Origin: Candidatus Gastranaerophilales bacterium
Lineage (GTDB): Bacteria > Cyanobacteriota > Vampirovibrionia > Gastranaerophilales > Gastranaerophilaceae
Direction of reading: 5' to 3'
Assembly: GCA_021202305.1 (NCBI GenBank)
Contig: JAJQDG010000024.1
Location: 3,136 to 8,265 of the forward strand
DNA: 5,130 nucleotides
The position numbers and the translations under genes were made by a program. The notes under the pieces were generated by a model. It saw nothing but the letters and a program-made list of their open reading frames with translations, made no database searches and had not been told where the DNA came from. Position 1 is the first letter of the stretch, and each line of letters begins with the position of its first letter. This document shows, piece after piece, positions 1 through 4,944 of this stretch.

Positions 1-55
1 GCTGCGCTACAAATGAACATAATGAAACTTGACAATTTAAATATCGGGACGTAGC
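1..55 (+). repeat. Direct repeat, tail of a tRNA-Pro leader module
   Basis: Bases 1-55 are identical to 120-174. That later stretch is the leader of the intact tRNA-Pro(GGG) gene plus its first 11 bases. Here the tRNA sequence breaks off after CGGGACGTAGC and runs into unrelated hairpin DNA, so this copy gives no tRNA. The module starts outside the window. A perfect 55-nt match between a dead and a live copy suggests recent duplication or gene conversion. The repeat includes TTGACA, but that hexamer lies only about 10 bases before the tRNA start, too close to act as a normal -35 box for it. Confidence 0.9.
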
Positions 56-129
56 ACTCTGCCGAATGAAATATGCCTGTGGCATATTTCATGAGAGGGC
101 AAGTTGTTTTTAACAACTTGCTGCGCTAC
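45..129 (+). repeat. Hairpin element bounded by tRNA-Pro 5' sequence and its reverse complement
   Basis: The segment opens with the tRNA-Pro 5' end (CGGGACGTAGC, 45-55) and closes with GCTGCGCTAC (120-129), the reverse complement of tRNA D-arm sequence. Two perfect hairpins lie between. The first is a 12-bp stem, 66-77 with 81-92, loop TGT. The second is a 9-bp stem, 100-108 with 112-120, loop TTT. Neither is followed by a T-run, so they are not ordinary terminators. The right end overlaps the leader of the tRNA gene at 164. Calling it one element is inference. The hairpins and the tRNA matches are read directly. Confidence 0.55.
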
Positions 130-163
130 AAATGAACATAATGAAACTTGACAATTTAAATAT

Positions 164-237
164 CGGGACGTAGCGCAGCTTGGTAGCGCACCACCTTGGG
201 GTGGTGGGGGTCGCAGGTTCAAATCCTGTCGTTCCGA
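164..237 (+). tRNA. tRNA-Pro (anticodon GGG)
   Basis: A complete 74-nt cloverleaf can be drawn by hand. The acceptor stem is 164-170 with 230-236, seven pairs including one G-T and starting with the C1-G72 pair typical of bacterial tRNA-Pro, with discriminator A237. The D stem is GCGC/GCGC (173-176, 186-189). The anticodon stem is CCACC/GGTGG with loop TTGGGGT, giving anticodon GGG at 198-200, which reads CCC and CCU. The variable region is five bases. The T-arm has loop TTCAAAT. CCA is not encoded. A run of seven T follows directly (238-244) and may help end transcription. No convincing promoter was found; CATAAT at 137-142 is a weak -10 candidate without a matching -35 box. Confidence 0.96.
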
Positions 238-254
238 TTTTTTTAAGCTTCTCA

Positions 255-346
255 GGCATATTTCATAAGAGATCAAGTTGTTGAAAACAACTTGCTGCGA
301 TTGCATAGGGCTTAATGAAACTTGACAATTTATATATCGGGATGTA
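255..346 (+). repeat. Second copy of the tRNA-Pro leader module (diverged)
   Basis: This copy follows the same order as 83-174: GGCATATTTCAT, an AGAG stretch, a perfect 9-bp hairpin (274-282 with 286-294, loop GAA), CTGCG, TAATGAAACTTGACAATTTA (313-332, identical to 139-158), then the tRNA start CGGGATGTAGC. Between 300 and 312 it differs from copy one. It leads into another truncated tRNA start at 338 rather than a whole gene. The hairpin arms match copy one while the loop differs. Confidence 0.8.
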
Positions 347-410
347 GCACAAGCCTTGACGGGCGGTGAGCCAGTCAAAATTAAAGCACCTGGTGCGCTA
401 CCAAGCCCGA
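338..410 (+). repeat. tRNA-sized hairpin element with inverted tRNA-Pro ends
   Basis: This 73-nt segment begins CGGGATGTAGCAC like the tRNA-Pro 5' end. It ends with 392-409, whose reverse complement reads as CGGG followed by the D-arm sequence CTTGGTAGCGCACC. CGGG (338-341) can pair with CCCG (406-409), and GTAGC (344-348) with GCTAC (397-401). Inside are a hairpin at 356-378 (TTGAC/GTCAA continued by GGC/GCC across a bulge) and a short GCAC/GTGC hairpin at 386-396. There is no T-loop and no anticodon arm, so it is not a functional tRNA, although its length and C-G end pair resemble one. It lies 18 bases before the intact tRNA at 429. Confidence 0.6.
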
Positions 411-428
411 GAAACTAATATTATATAT

Positions 429-502
429 CGGGATGTAGCGCAGCTTGGTAGCGCACCGTGTTCGGGTCGCGGGGGTCGCAAGTTCGAATCTTGTCATCCC
501 GA
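429..502 (+). tRNA. tRNA-Pro (anticodon CGG)
   Basis: This is a complete 74-nt cloverleaf. The acceptor stem CGGGATG (429-435) pairs fully with CATCCCG (495-501), with discriminator A502. The D stem is GCGC/GCGC (438-441, 451-454) with the same D-loop as the tRNA at 164. The anticodon stem is CCGTG/CGCGG with one T-G pair and loop TTCGGGT, giving anticodon CGG at 463-465, which reads CCG. The T-arm is GCAAG TTCGAAT CTTGT. CCA is not encoded and seven T follow at 503-509. The body closely matches the GGG gene and differs mainly in the anticodon arm, T stem and one acceptor pair, as expected for old paralogues. The leader is short and AT-rich (TATTATATAT). Confidence 0.96.
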
Positions 503-510
503 TTTTTTTA

Positions 511-597
511 AGTGCCTGCGGCATATTTTATGAGAGAGCAAGTTGTTAAAAACAATTTTTCCGCTATAAATCCTCTTAATTAATATAGGGATTGTAG
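511..597 (+). repeat. Third, decayed copy of the tRNA-Pro leader module
   Basis: The order is again a TGCC/GGCA mini-hairpin (around 513-523), CATATTTTATGAGAGAGCAAG, then the CAAGTTGTT hairpin. Here the right arm has decayed to AACAATTTT (551-559) and no longer pairs fully. CCGCTAT replaces CTGCGCTAC, and the TTGACAATTT segment is gone. The module runs into the broken tRNA at 588. Decay of the leader together with decay of the tRNA behind it suggests that the module and tRNA were copied as one unit. Confidence 0.65.
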
Positions 598-686
598 CGC
601 ACTTGACACCGTAAGGTGTCAAAGATAATTGCAGCGCACCGTGTTCGGGTCGAATCGGCTCGCAAGTTCGAATCTTGTCCCAACCG
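588..686 (+). pseudogene. Broken tRNA-Pro copy with a hairpin inserted in the D-loop
   Basis: The 3' half is clearly tRNA-Pro(CGG): CCGTGTTCGGGTCG at 639-652, and a T-arm at 662-678 identical to the intact gene at 429. The 5' half (GGGATTGTAGCGCA, 588-601) also matches. The D-loop is interrupted at about 602-632 by extra DNA with a perfect 8-bp hairpin, TTGACACC/GGTGTCAA, loop GTAA. The 3' strand of the anticodon stem has changed from CGCGG to CGAAT, and only three of seven acceptor pairs remain (GGGATTG against CCCAACC). These independent lesions make a working tRNA very unlikely. Bacteria lack the splicing needed to remove a D-loop insertion of this kind. Confidence 0.8.
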
Positions 687-690
687 AAAT

Positions 691-900
691 CGTAGCAAAG
701 TAAAAACTTTAGTGCGCTTGTGCGCACTTAGTTTTTACGAAGCAAGCCATGGTGTGTGAACACTAAACCGCAAAGTGTGCAGCTTTGCGATTTAGTGTGA
801 AACTGTACCATGCCGCCGTTATACCGAAAACCCGAAAGGGTTGAAGGTGCGCCCAAAATTTCTTTAAAAGAAATTTTGACAGGCGGATATTAAAATCCAA
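691..900. other. Gene-free, hairpin-dense stretch; possible structured RNA or repeat debris
   Basis: Several strong inverted repeats lie end to end. At 700-738, GTAAAAACT...GTGCGC pairs with GCGCAC...AGTTTTTAC around TTGT. At 761-797 a 15-bp stem with one mismatch closes on a 7-base loop, enclosed by CATGGT/ACCATG (748-753 with 807-812). At 829-842 is AACCC GAAA GGGTT, a GNRA tetraloop form. At 854-878 is a perfect 12-bp stem around a single central base. CCGCC (813-817) can pair with GGCGG (882-886), enclosing the last two as a multibranch fold. No ORF with a ribosome site and no T-tract terminator was seen. The stretch resembles no RNA family I recognise. Confidence 0.5.
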
Positions 901-920
901 CTACAGGATTTGAACCGTAG
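901..920 (-). pseudogene. tRNA T-arm fragment, inverted
   Basis: Read on the minus strand this is a self-paired arm carrying GGTTCAAATCCTGT. That 14-mer is identical to the T-arm of the tRNA-Pro at 164. The minus-strand DNA upstream of it shows no D-arm or anticodon arm, so only this piece of a tRNA remains. It points opposite to the intact genes and lies just past the 3' end of the pilin gene. A chance match is possible because the T-loop is conserved across all tRNAs, but the flanking CCTGT supports shared origin. Confidence 0.45.
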
Positions 921-976
921 ATGTTTTAATTTTGGTTACATTGTCCAAAAAATCTTAATTTTAACAACAAATTTTT

Positions 977-1813
977 TTACCACGGATAATCAGACTTAAT
1001 TTCCCAGTTATCCGTCATAATTAATGCTCCGCACCACATTCCTCTGCCTTTTTTGTTGCATTGATAGTTTTGGCTGCTTGGTCCATTTATTAATTCATCC
1101 CTTGTTCTTAACGGAATTTCTTCGTAGCTTTCGTTGTCATCTTTATAGTGCATATTTACTCCTATATATTTATTTATGTTGATATTAAACAAGTCTTTTC
1201 CAAATTGATTTGGTTTATTAAAACCGTTTAAATCCACTATAAAACCTTTAGTCGTGCTGTCGGTGCTAGAAATTGATTGGTTATTTGCAAATATTTGGGT
1301 ACCTGATGGAAGAACAATAATTTTTGAATTTACACGTATATTCCATAAGCCGGTTTCTTCACTGCCTGACGATTGAAGCCAGGTGTAGTCTTTTTTTGCT
1401 TCTTCAACGGTAGTTTCTGCTAATTGAATGTATCCCGAAAGGTATGTATTAAAAAAGTCATAAGGACTTAGTGAATAATCCCAAAATTCATACCCCTCAT
1501 TATCAAGCTGCGATAGTGAAACTGCTTGAGAAAATTCAGAATATACTTTCTTTAGTCCGTTTACTGTTTGAACTTTTTGATAATGGTTTAATACACTAGG
1601 TATTGTCATTGCGGCAACAACCCCTATTATTGCAAGGGTGATTAAAACTTCGGCTAAAGTGAAGGCGGGGGAATGCTCTATTGCAAATGGGCGCAAAGGA
1701 TTATTCTTTGTATGTTTAGCCGATAAATAACCAATAGGACATTTTGCGGCGGATTTGCGTAAAATTCCTTCAGGTTTAAAAGCGGGTTTTATATACATAA
1801 AGTTTAATTCCAT
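977..1813 (-). CDS. Type IV pilin-like / type II secretion pseudopilin protein
   Basis: The 278-residue product has the class III prepilin signature. After a leader ending HSPA comes FTLAEVLITL (from residue 51), with Glu at mature position 5 and a hydrophobic helix to about residue 74. A prepilin peptidase would cut before Phe51 and methylate it. The residue at -1 is Ala, not the usual Gly. The globular part has FIVDLNG..KPN..GKDLF (191-209), two late cysteines (252, 261) that could form a disulfide, and C-terminal DYPW, features I associate with pilins of gut Vampirovibrionia. Such proteins act in surface fibres or secretion pseudopili; its assembly partners are not nearby. The first ATG has no good ribosome site. 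Met6 (1796-1798) has GGAA nine bases upstream, and TTG at residue 40 would give a normal short leader, so the start is uncertain. Confidence 0.88.
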   Translation of the reverse strand: MELNFMYIKPAFKPEGILRKSAAKCPIGYLSAKHTKNNPLRPFAIEHSPAFTLAEVLITLAIIGVVAAMTIPSVLNHYQKVQTVNGLKKVYSEFSQAVSLSQLDNEGYEFWDYSLSPYDFFNTYLSGYIQLAETTVEEAKKDYTWLQSSGSEETGLWNIRVNSKIIVLPSGTQIFANNQSISSTDSTTKGFIVDLNGFNKPNQFGKDLFNININKYIGVNMHYKDDNESYEEIPLRTRDELINGPSSQNYQCNKKGRGMWCGALIMTDNWEIKSDYPW

Positions 1814-1849
1814 TACTGATACATCACTAACATAGTATTACCATGTTAA

Positions 1850-1878
1850 AGTATAACCTATTTCACATTCATTGTAAA
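1850..1878 (-). promoter_or_regulatory. Sigma70-type promoter for the pilin gene
   Basis: On the minus strand, TTTACA (1873-1878) and TATACT (1850-1855) are separated by exactly 17 bases, each one or two mismatches from consensus. Transcription would begin near 1843, about 30 bases before the first ATG. An inverted repeat, TAACAT/ATGTTA (1828-1833, 1843-1848), covers the expected start point and could be an operator; that is inference. On the + strand TATAAC (1852-1857) overlaps the same place as a weak -10 for the divergent gene. Confidence 0.65.
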
Positions 1879-1916
1879 GTACATGTAACAGACAAATCAG
1901 AAACAGGATAGCTACA

Positions 1917-2090
1917 ATGAAACGAAAACTTTCAAGATCGGGAAACGGCTGGTCAATATTTATTCCAAAGGTAATAATAGAGCTTTTGGAAATTAACCCT
2001 GAGTGTGATGATATTGATTTAAAAATTGAAAATAATACGCTGCTTATTACAAAAGCAAAACCTGTTTCTAAGGATGAAGCCGACGGCTAG
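1917..2090 (+). CDS. Small AbrB/MazE-like DNA-binding protein (orphan)
   Basis: This is a 57-residue ORF, starting MKRKLSRSGNGWSIFIPK. The start is supported by AGGA at 1905-1908, eight bases before the ATG. The pattern (basic strand, SxxGNGWSIFIPK, hydrophobic helix VIIELLEI, acidic turn, then a DLKIENNTLLITK strand pair) fits the swapped-hairpin SpoVT/AbrB domain of MazE-type antitoxins and transition regulators, in which the GN.xxIxIPK part packs the dimer and contacts DNA. The protein is little longer than this domain, so a toxin-binding tail would be very short. No MazF-like or other toxin ORF follows in the next 325 bases, and the pilin gene lies divergently 103 bases away. It may therefore be a lone regulator, possibly of itself or the pilin; that is inference. 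Confidence 0.75.
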   Translation: MKRKLSRSGNGWSIFIPKVIIELLEINPECDDIDLKIENNTLLITKAKPVSKDEADG

Positions 2091-2231
2091 TTCGCCCATG
2101 GCAAATTGCGTATAAAATTGGTATTTATTGTTGTATTAACCGCGGCTGATTGTAATATTTGCATGTATTGAGCCTATTGGCAAAAACCATTTATTTTATT
2201 AATTTTTAAATCAGTTTAAATATTTTTCCGC

Positions 2232-2269
2232 AGAGTTTGCTGAAAAAATCAAATTTATCCGCAAACTCT
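2232..2269. repeat. Inverted repeat AGAGTTTGC / GCAAACTCT
   Basis: Perfect 9-bp arms at 2232-2240 and 2261-2269 enclose 20 AT-rich bases. There is no T-run after it, so a terminator is unlikely. It could be a protein-binding site or part of an RNA fold. Confidence 0.5.
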
Positions 2270-2291
2270 ATAAACTGCCTGTATTTTTTTT

Positions 2292-2341
2292 AAAGGTACC
2301 GGGGGCAGCCGCGCAGGCATTGCCGCCTTTTGTCATTTTTT
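2292..2341 (+). terminator. Terminator-like GC-rich hairpin, + strand
   Basis: AAAGG (2292-2296) pairs with CCTTT (2326-2330). Inside, GGCA (2304-2307) pairs with TGCC (2321-2324), and GCC/GGC (2308-2310, 2316-2318) closes on GCGCA. The stem is followed by TTGTCATTTTTT. The orientation suits transcripts from the AbrB-like gene, about 200 bases upstream, or a short RNA between. The stem has internal loops, so strength is uncertain. Confidence 0.45.
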
Positions 2342-2357
2342 ATCTTTAAGTGTTGAA

Positions 2358-2395
2358 ATAAAAAAAGCGCCAAACTTTTGTTACAGCGCTTTTTA
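2358..2395 (-). terminator. Rho-independent terminator of pckA
   Basis: AAAAAGCGC (2362-2370) and GCGCTTTTT (2386-2394) form a perfect 9-bp stem, with a further AAC/GTT pairing inside the loop. On the minus strand the GC-rich core is followed by seven U (2360-2366 as A on +). It lies 21 bases past the pckA stop codon. The arms are nearly symmetric, so it may also stop + strand transcripts. Confidence 0.85.
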
Positions 2396-2415
2396 TATTA
2401 TTACTCTTTTAAAAG

Positions 2416-4017
2416 TTATATAACGGGAACTTTGGGTCTTGGACCTGCGTTTACAACTTCCAACGGCATATTAGGATATTTTGCCTTAAAATTATCTGCA
2501 AACATTTGGGCAAGTTTGTTTGCCTGTTCATCGTATGCTGATTTATCTTCCCACATGCCGCGCGCATCAAGTTTTTCATCCGGCACATTCGGACAGGATA
2601 CAGGATAATCAACATTGAATATATCATGGTGTTTGAATTCAACATTATCAAGTGAACCGTTTAAAGCCGCAGTTACCATTGCGCGTGTGTATGAAAGCTT
2701 CATGCGTTTTGCGCCTGCTGCAGCACTGCCGCCCGCCCAGCCTGTGTTAACCAGATATACCTTTGTGCCGTATTGATCAAGCTTGTCGCCGAGCATTTTT
2801 GCATAAACGGAAGCATCCATCGGCATAAAGGGTTCGCCAAAAAGCGTTGAGAACGTTGGCTGAGGTTCTGTTACACCGCGTTCGGTGCCTGCGAGCTTGG
2901 ATGTAAAGCCAGTTACAAAGTGGTACATAGCGGCATTTTTATCCAATCTTGAAATAGGAGGCAATACTCCGAATGCATCTGCCGTTAAGAAAATAACAAC
3001 CTTTGGAATGCCGCCCAGAGAAGGCACCTGCGCGTTATTAATGTAATCAACAGGATACCCGACGCGTGTATTTTCTGTTAATGAGCCGTCATTAAAATCA
3101 AATTCGCGCGTGTTTGGATCCATAATAACGTTTTCAACGAGTGAACCAAATTTAATAGCATTATAAATATCGGGCTCATTTTCAGCCGAAAGATTAATAC
3201 ATTTTGCGTAGCATCCGCCTTCAAAATTAAATACGCCGTCAGGGGACCAGCCGTGTTCGTCATCTCCGATTAATTTACGGGCAGGATCAGCAGAAAGGGT
3301 TGTTTTACCTGTGCCTGAAAGTCCGAAAAATACCGCTGTTTCGTGGGTTTCGGGATCCATATTAGCACTGCAGTGCATGGGAAGTACATTTTTCTTTGTC
3401 ATAACGTAATTCATTGTTGAAAATACGGATTTTTTAATTTCGCCTGCGTAAGCCGAACCGCAAATAATAATCTCATGCGCTTCGTAATCAATTGCAATGC
3501 AGGCTTCTGAATTTACGCCGTCAACTTCAGGGTCGCATTTAAAGCCGGGAGCGCAAAGAATTGTGTAATCAGCCTGTCCGTAGTTTGCTAATTCTTCACT
3601 TGTAGGACGGATTAACAACTGGTGAATAAAAAGATTTTGACTTGCAAGCTCGTTAATTACTCTGAATTTTTGAGTATATTTCTTGTCGGCACCTGCATAG
3701 CCGTCAAAGATAAATATTTCGCGATTTTGCAGATATGCTGCAATTTTTCCCTTAATTGAGTTAAATCTTTCTCTTGAAATAGGACGGTTTACCTTGCCCC
3801 AGGCAATTTCATTGTGTACGGCATCCGTATCAACAATAAACTTATCTTTGGGCGAACGTCCCGTATATTTGCCTGTTGTTACAACAAGCGCACCTGTATT
3901 ACTGAGAGTGCCTTCATTTAAACGAAGTGCAGCCTCTGTTAATTGCGCAGGCGTCAAATTGCGATAGACTGCTTTCGGCCCTATAATGCCTAATTTTTCA
4001 ATTCCGTAGGTTTCCAT
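2416..4017 (-). CDS. pckA: Phosphoenolpyruvate carboxykinase (ATP)
   Basis: This cytoplasmic enzyme interconverts oxaloacetate + ATP and phosphoenolpyruvate + CO2 + ADP (EC 4.1.1.49). The 533-residue length is normal for the ATP-dependent family. Visible active-site parts, in order: TGRSPKDKF (52-60, substrate Arg54), GEIKKSVF (192-199, metal-binding Lys), MHCSAN (214-219, metal-binding His215), the P-loop GLSGTGKTT (232-240), LIGDDEHGW (249-257, metal-binding Asp), GGCYAKCINL (267-276), NTRVGYP (316-322), FLTADAFGVLPP (343-354) and GFTSKLAGTERG (370-381). No key residue is missing. The start is fixed by AAGGAG (4025-4030 on +) seven bases before the ATG. It appears to be a single-gene unit with its own promoter and terminator. 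In a fermenting gut bacterium it could run toward CO2 fixation and ATP gain, but the sequence does not show direction. Confidence 0.98.
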   Translation of the reverse strand: METYGIEKLGIIGPKAVYRNLTPAQLTEAALRLNEGTLSNTGALVVTTGKYTGRSPKDKFIVDTDAVHNEIAWGKVNRPISRERFNSIKGKIAAYLQNREIFIFDGYAGADKKYTQKFRVINELASQNLFIHQLLIRPTSEELANYGQADYTILCAPGFKCDPEVDGVNSEACIAIDYEAHEIIICGSAYAGEIKKSVFSTMNYVMTKKNVLPMHCSANMDPETHETAVFFGLSGTGKTTLSADPARKLIGDDEHGWSPDGVFNFEGGCYAKCINLSAENEPDIYNAIKFGSLVENVIMDPNTREFDFNDGSLTENTRVGYPVDYINNAQVPSLGGIPKVVIFLTADAFGVLPPISRLDKNAAMYHFVTGFTSKLAGTERGVTEPQPTFSTLFGEPFMPMDASVYAKMLGDKLDQYGTKVYLVNTGWAGGSAAAGAKRMKLSYTRAMVTAALNGSLDNVEFKHHDIFNVDYPVSCPNVPDEKLDARGMWEDKSAYDEQANKLAQMFADNFKAKYPNMPLEVVNAGPRPKVPVI

Positions 4018-4024
4018 AAGTTTA

Positions 4025-4030
4025 CTCCTT
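4025..4030 (-). promoter_or_regulatory. Ribosome binding site of pckA
   Basis: AAGGAG on the minus strand, seven bases before the ATG. It is the strongest Shine-Dalgarno match in the window and settles the pckA start. Confidence 0.9.
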
Positions 4031-4057
4031 AAATATTTGTTCCTAATGCTCCACCGT

Positions 4058-4066
4058 ATTATAGCA
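4058..4066 (-). promoter_or_regulatory. Extended -10 promoter of pckA
   Basis: On the minus strand, TGCTATAAT is a perfect -10 box with the TGn extension. The only -35-like hexamer nearby is TTTACA (4078-4083), at a spacing of 14, which is short; extended -10 promoters often do without a good -35. The start would lie near 4051, giving a 5' untranslated region of roughly 33 bases. Confidence 0.65.
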
Positions 4067-4093
4067 CAAACATATTTTGTAAATAGTGCTGAG

Positions 4094-4113
4094 AGAAAAA
4101 TTTTAATTTTTCT
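4094..4113. repeat. AT-rich hairpin between pckA and the upstream gene
   Basis: AGAAAAATT and AATTTTTCT form a 9-bp inverted repeat with a 2-base centre. On the minus strand it follows the gene at 4138-4944 by about 25 bases and may act as a weak terminator. The stem lacks the usual GC core. Confidence 0.35.
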
Positions 4114-4137
4114 GCAAACTCATAACGGCTTAAAATT

Positions 4138-4944
4138 TTAATCTGCCGTTTGGTCTAAATAATATGCAAGCGCAAAATTAAAATCGTCATGCGTTGGCAG
4201 AGCTTTGTCATATATTCCGTTTCCAATATCTTTTAATTTGTCAGCCGGCAATTTTTTAATATTTGTGTAAGACTTAATACTGTTAAAAGTAAACTGGCTC
4301 ATAAGGCTTGTTTTAAACCTTAAAAGTTTGATAAGATCGCTTCTTGGAGTGGTTTTACTGTATAAACTTTTATCAATTACGTCATTTATGCTTTCAAATT
4401 TTACATTTTCAAAATCTAAGCCCATGTAAGCGCTTCTTATAAATTCTTCAAAATGTTTTAAAGTGCCGCCTCTGTCTTTATAATCTTGAAAAATAAATAC
4501 TTTGTTTGAATTTTTAATATCAAAAGGCGTTAGTCCGAGTTCATATATATAATTTTTAAATTCTTCAAATCCGTCCATTTTGCCTATTTCTTCCCCGTTT
4601 TCAATTCCTTCCGACAGTCCGGATATCGGTATTATATGTGAAGAAACGCCCAATTTATTAAGGGAATCTGCAACTTTAGCGCAAGATCTGCCGATTGAGA
4701 TATATTCCCAATTGTTTTCGCCGTATAAATTGTCGTAATATCTTTTGACACTTTTAGCGGCAGCCGCGCAATTATCTGCCGTTTCTTTTATACAATCCGG
4801 TATTGATGTCATTTTTTCTTCTTTATCAATTGAAGCGGATTTTTCAAAAACGTCATGACTTACGCCATTTCCTCTGAAAACAGTGTTTTTTGAGTAGTTA
4901 ACAGGGAATAGTGAAAAATCAGGCATTTGGATTTTAATATTCAT
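4138..4944 (-). CDS. Hypothetical protein with a phosphoribosyltransferase-like motif
   Basis: I do not recognise this 268-residue protein by name. It has no clear signal peptide or membrane segment. Residues 81-110 read as a strand-loop-helix-strand (YISIGRS, KVADSLNKLGV, SHIIPISGL). Residues 148-163 (KVFIFQDYKDRGGTLK) resemble the PRPP-binding loop of type I phosphoribosyltransferases (hydrophobic strand, acidic pair, small residues, GGTL), though the acidic pair is reduced to QD. The two blocks lie in the order expected for such a fold. The first 35 residues look disordered, with VFRGNGVSHDVFEKS, a style I associate with Vampirovibrionia proteins. The C-terminal third is mostly helical and unmatched. 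No good ribosome site precedes the ATG, so the start could be Met7. The enzyme assignment is tentative. Confidence 0.7.
   Translation of the reverse strand: MNIKIQMPDFSLFPVNYSKNTVFRGNGVSHDVFEKSASIDKEEKMTSIPDCIKETADNCAAAAKSVKRYYDNLYGENNWEYISIGRSCAKVADSLNKLGVSSHIIPISGLSEGIENGEEIGKMDGFEEFKNYIYELGLTPFDIKNSNKVFIFQDYKDRGGTLKHFEEFIRSAYMGLDFENVKFESINDVIDKSLYSKTTPRSDLIKLLRFKTSLMSQFTFNSIKSYTNIKKLPADKLKDIGNGIYDKALPTHDDFNFALAYYLDQTAD

Larger units (their letters stand above)
2091..2415. other. Gene-free interval between the AbrB-like gene and pckA
   Basis: No ORF with a credible start and ribosome site was found on either strand. The left 130 bases are AT-rich with nothing recognisable. The right part holds a long-looped inverted repeat and two terminator-like hairpins, listed separately. 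A short untranslated RNA ending at the + strand hairpin is possible, but no promoter for one was identified. Confidence 0.5.

Noticed and set aside
148..153. TTGACA as the -35 box of the tRNA-Pro(GGG) promoter (also at 322-327)
   Set aside because: A -10 box at normal spacing would fall inside the tRNA. The hexamer is conserved with the module but badly placed.
37..378. 113-residue minus-strand ORF containing QDLNLRPPPP
   Set aside because: It reads antisense through the intact tRNA-Pro gene and the repeats. Proteins of this type are well-known false calls over tRNA-Pro.
1..600. CRISPR array suggested by repeats and hairpins
   Set aside because: Repeat spacing is irregular (about 119, 172 and 272 bases), the units are long and tRNA-linked, and there are no uniform spacers or cas genes.
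494..727. 77-residue minus-strand ORF over the broken tRNA
   Set aside because: It is antisense to the end of the CGG tRNA, the leader repeat and the tRNA pseudogene. It resembles the spurious ORF at 37-378 (shared VFNNLLSHKIC-type segment from the repeats) and has no coding support.
2378..2651. Short ORFs on both strands overlapping the 3' part of pckA, plus one at 3078-3263
   Set aside because: They are out-of-frame shadows of the well-supported pckA gene.
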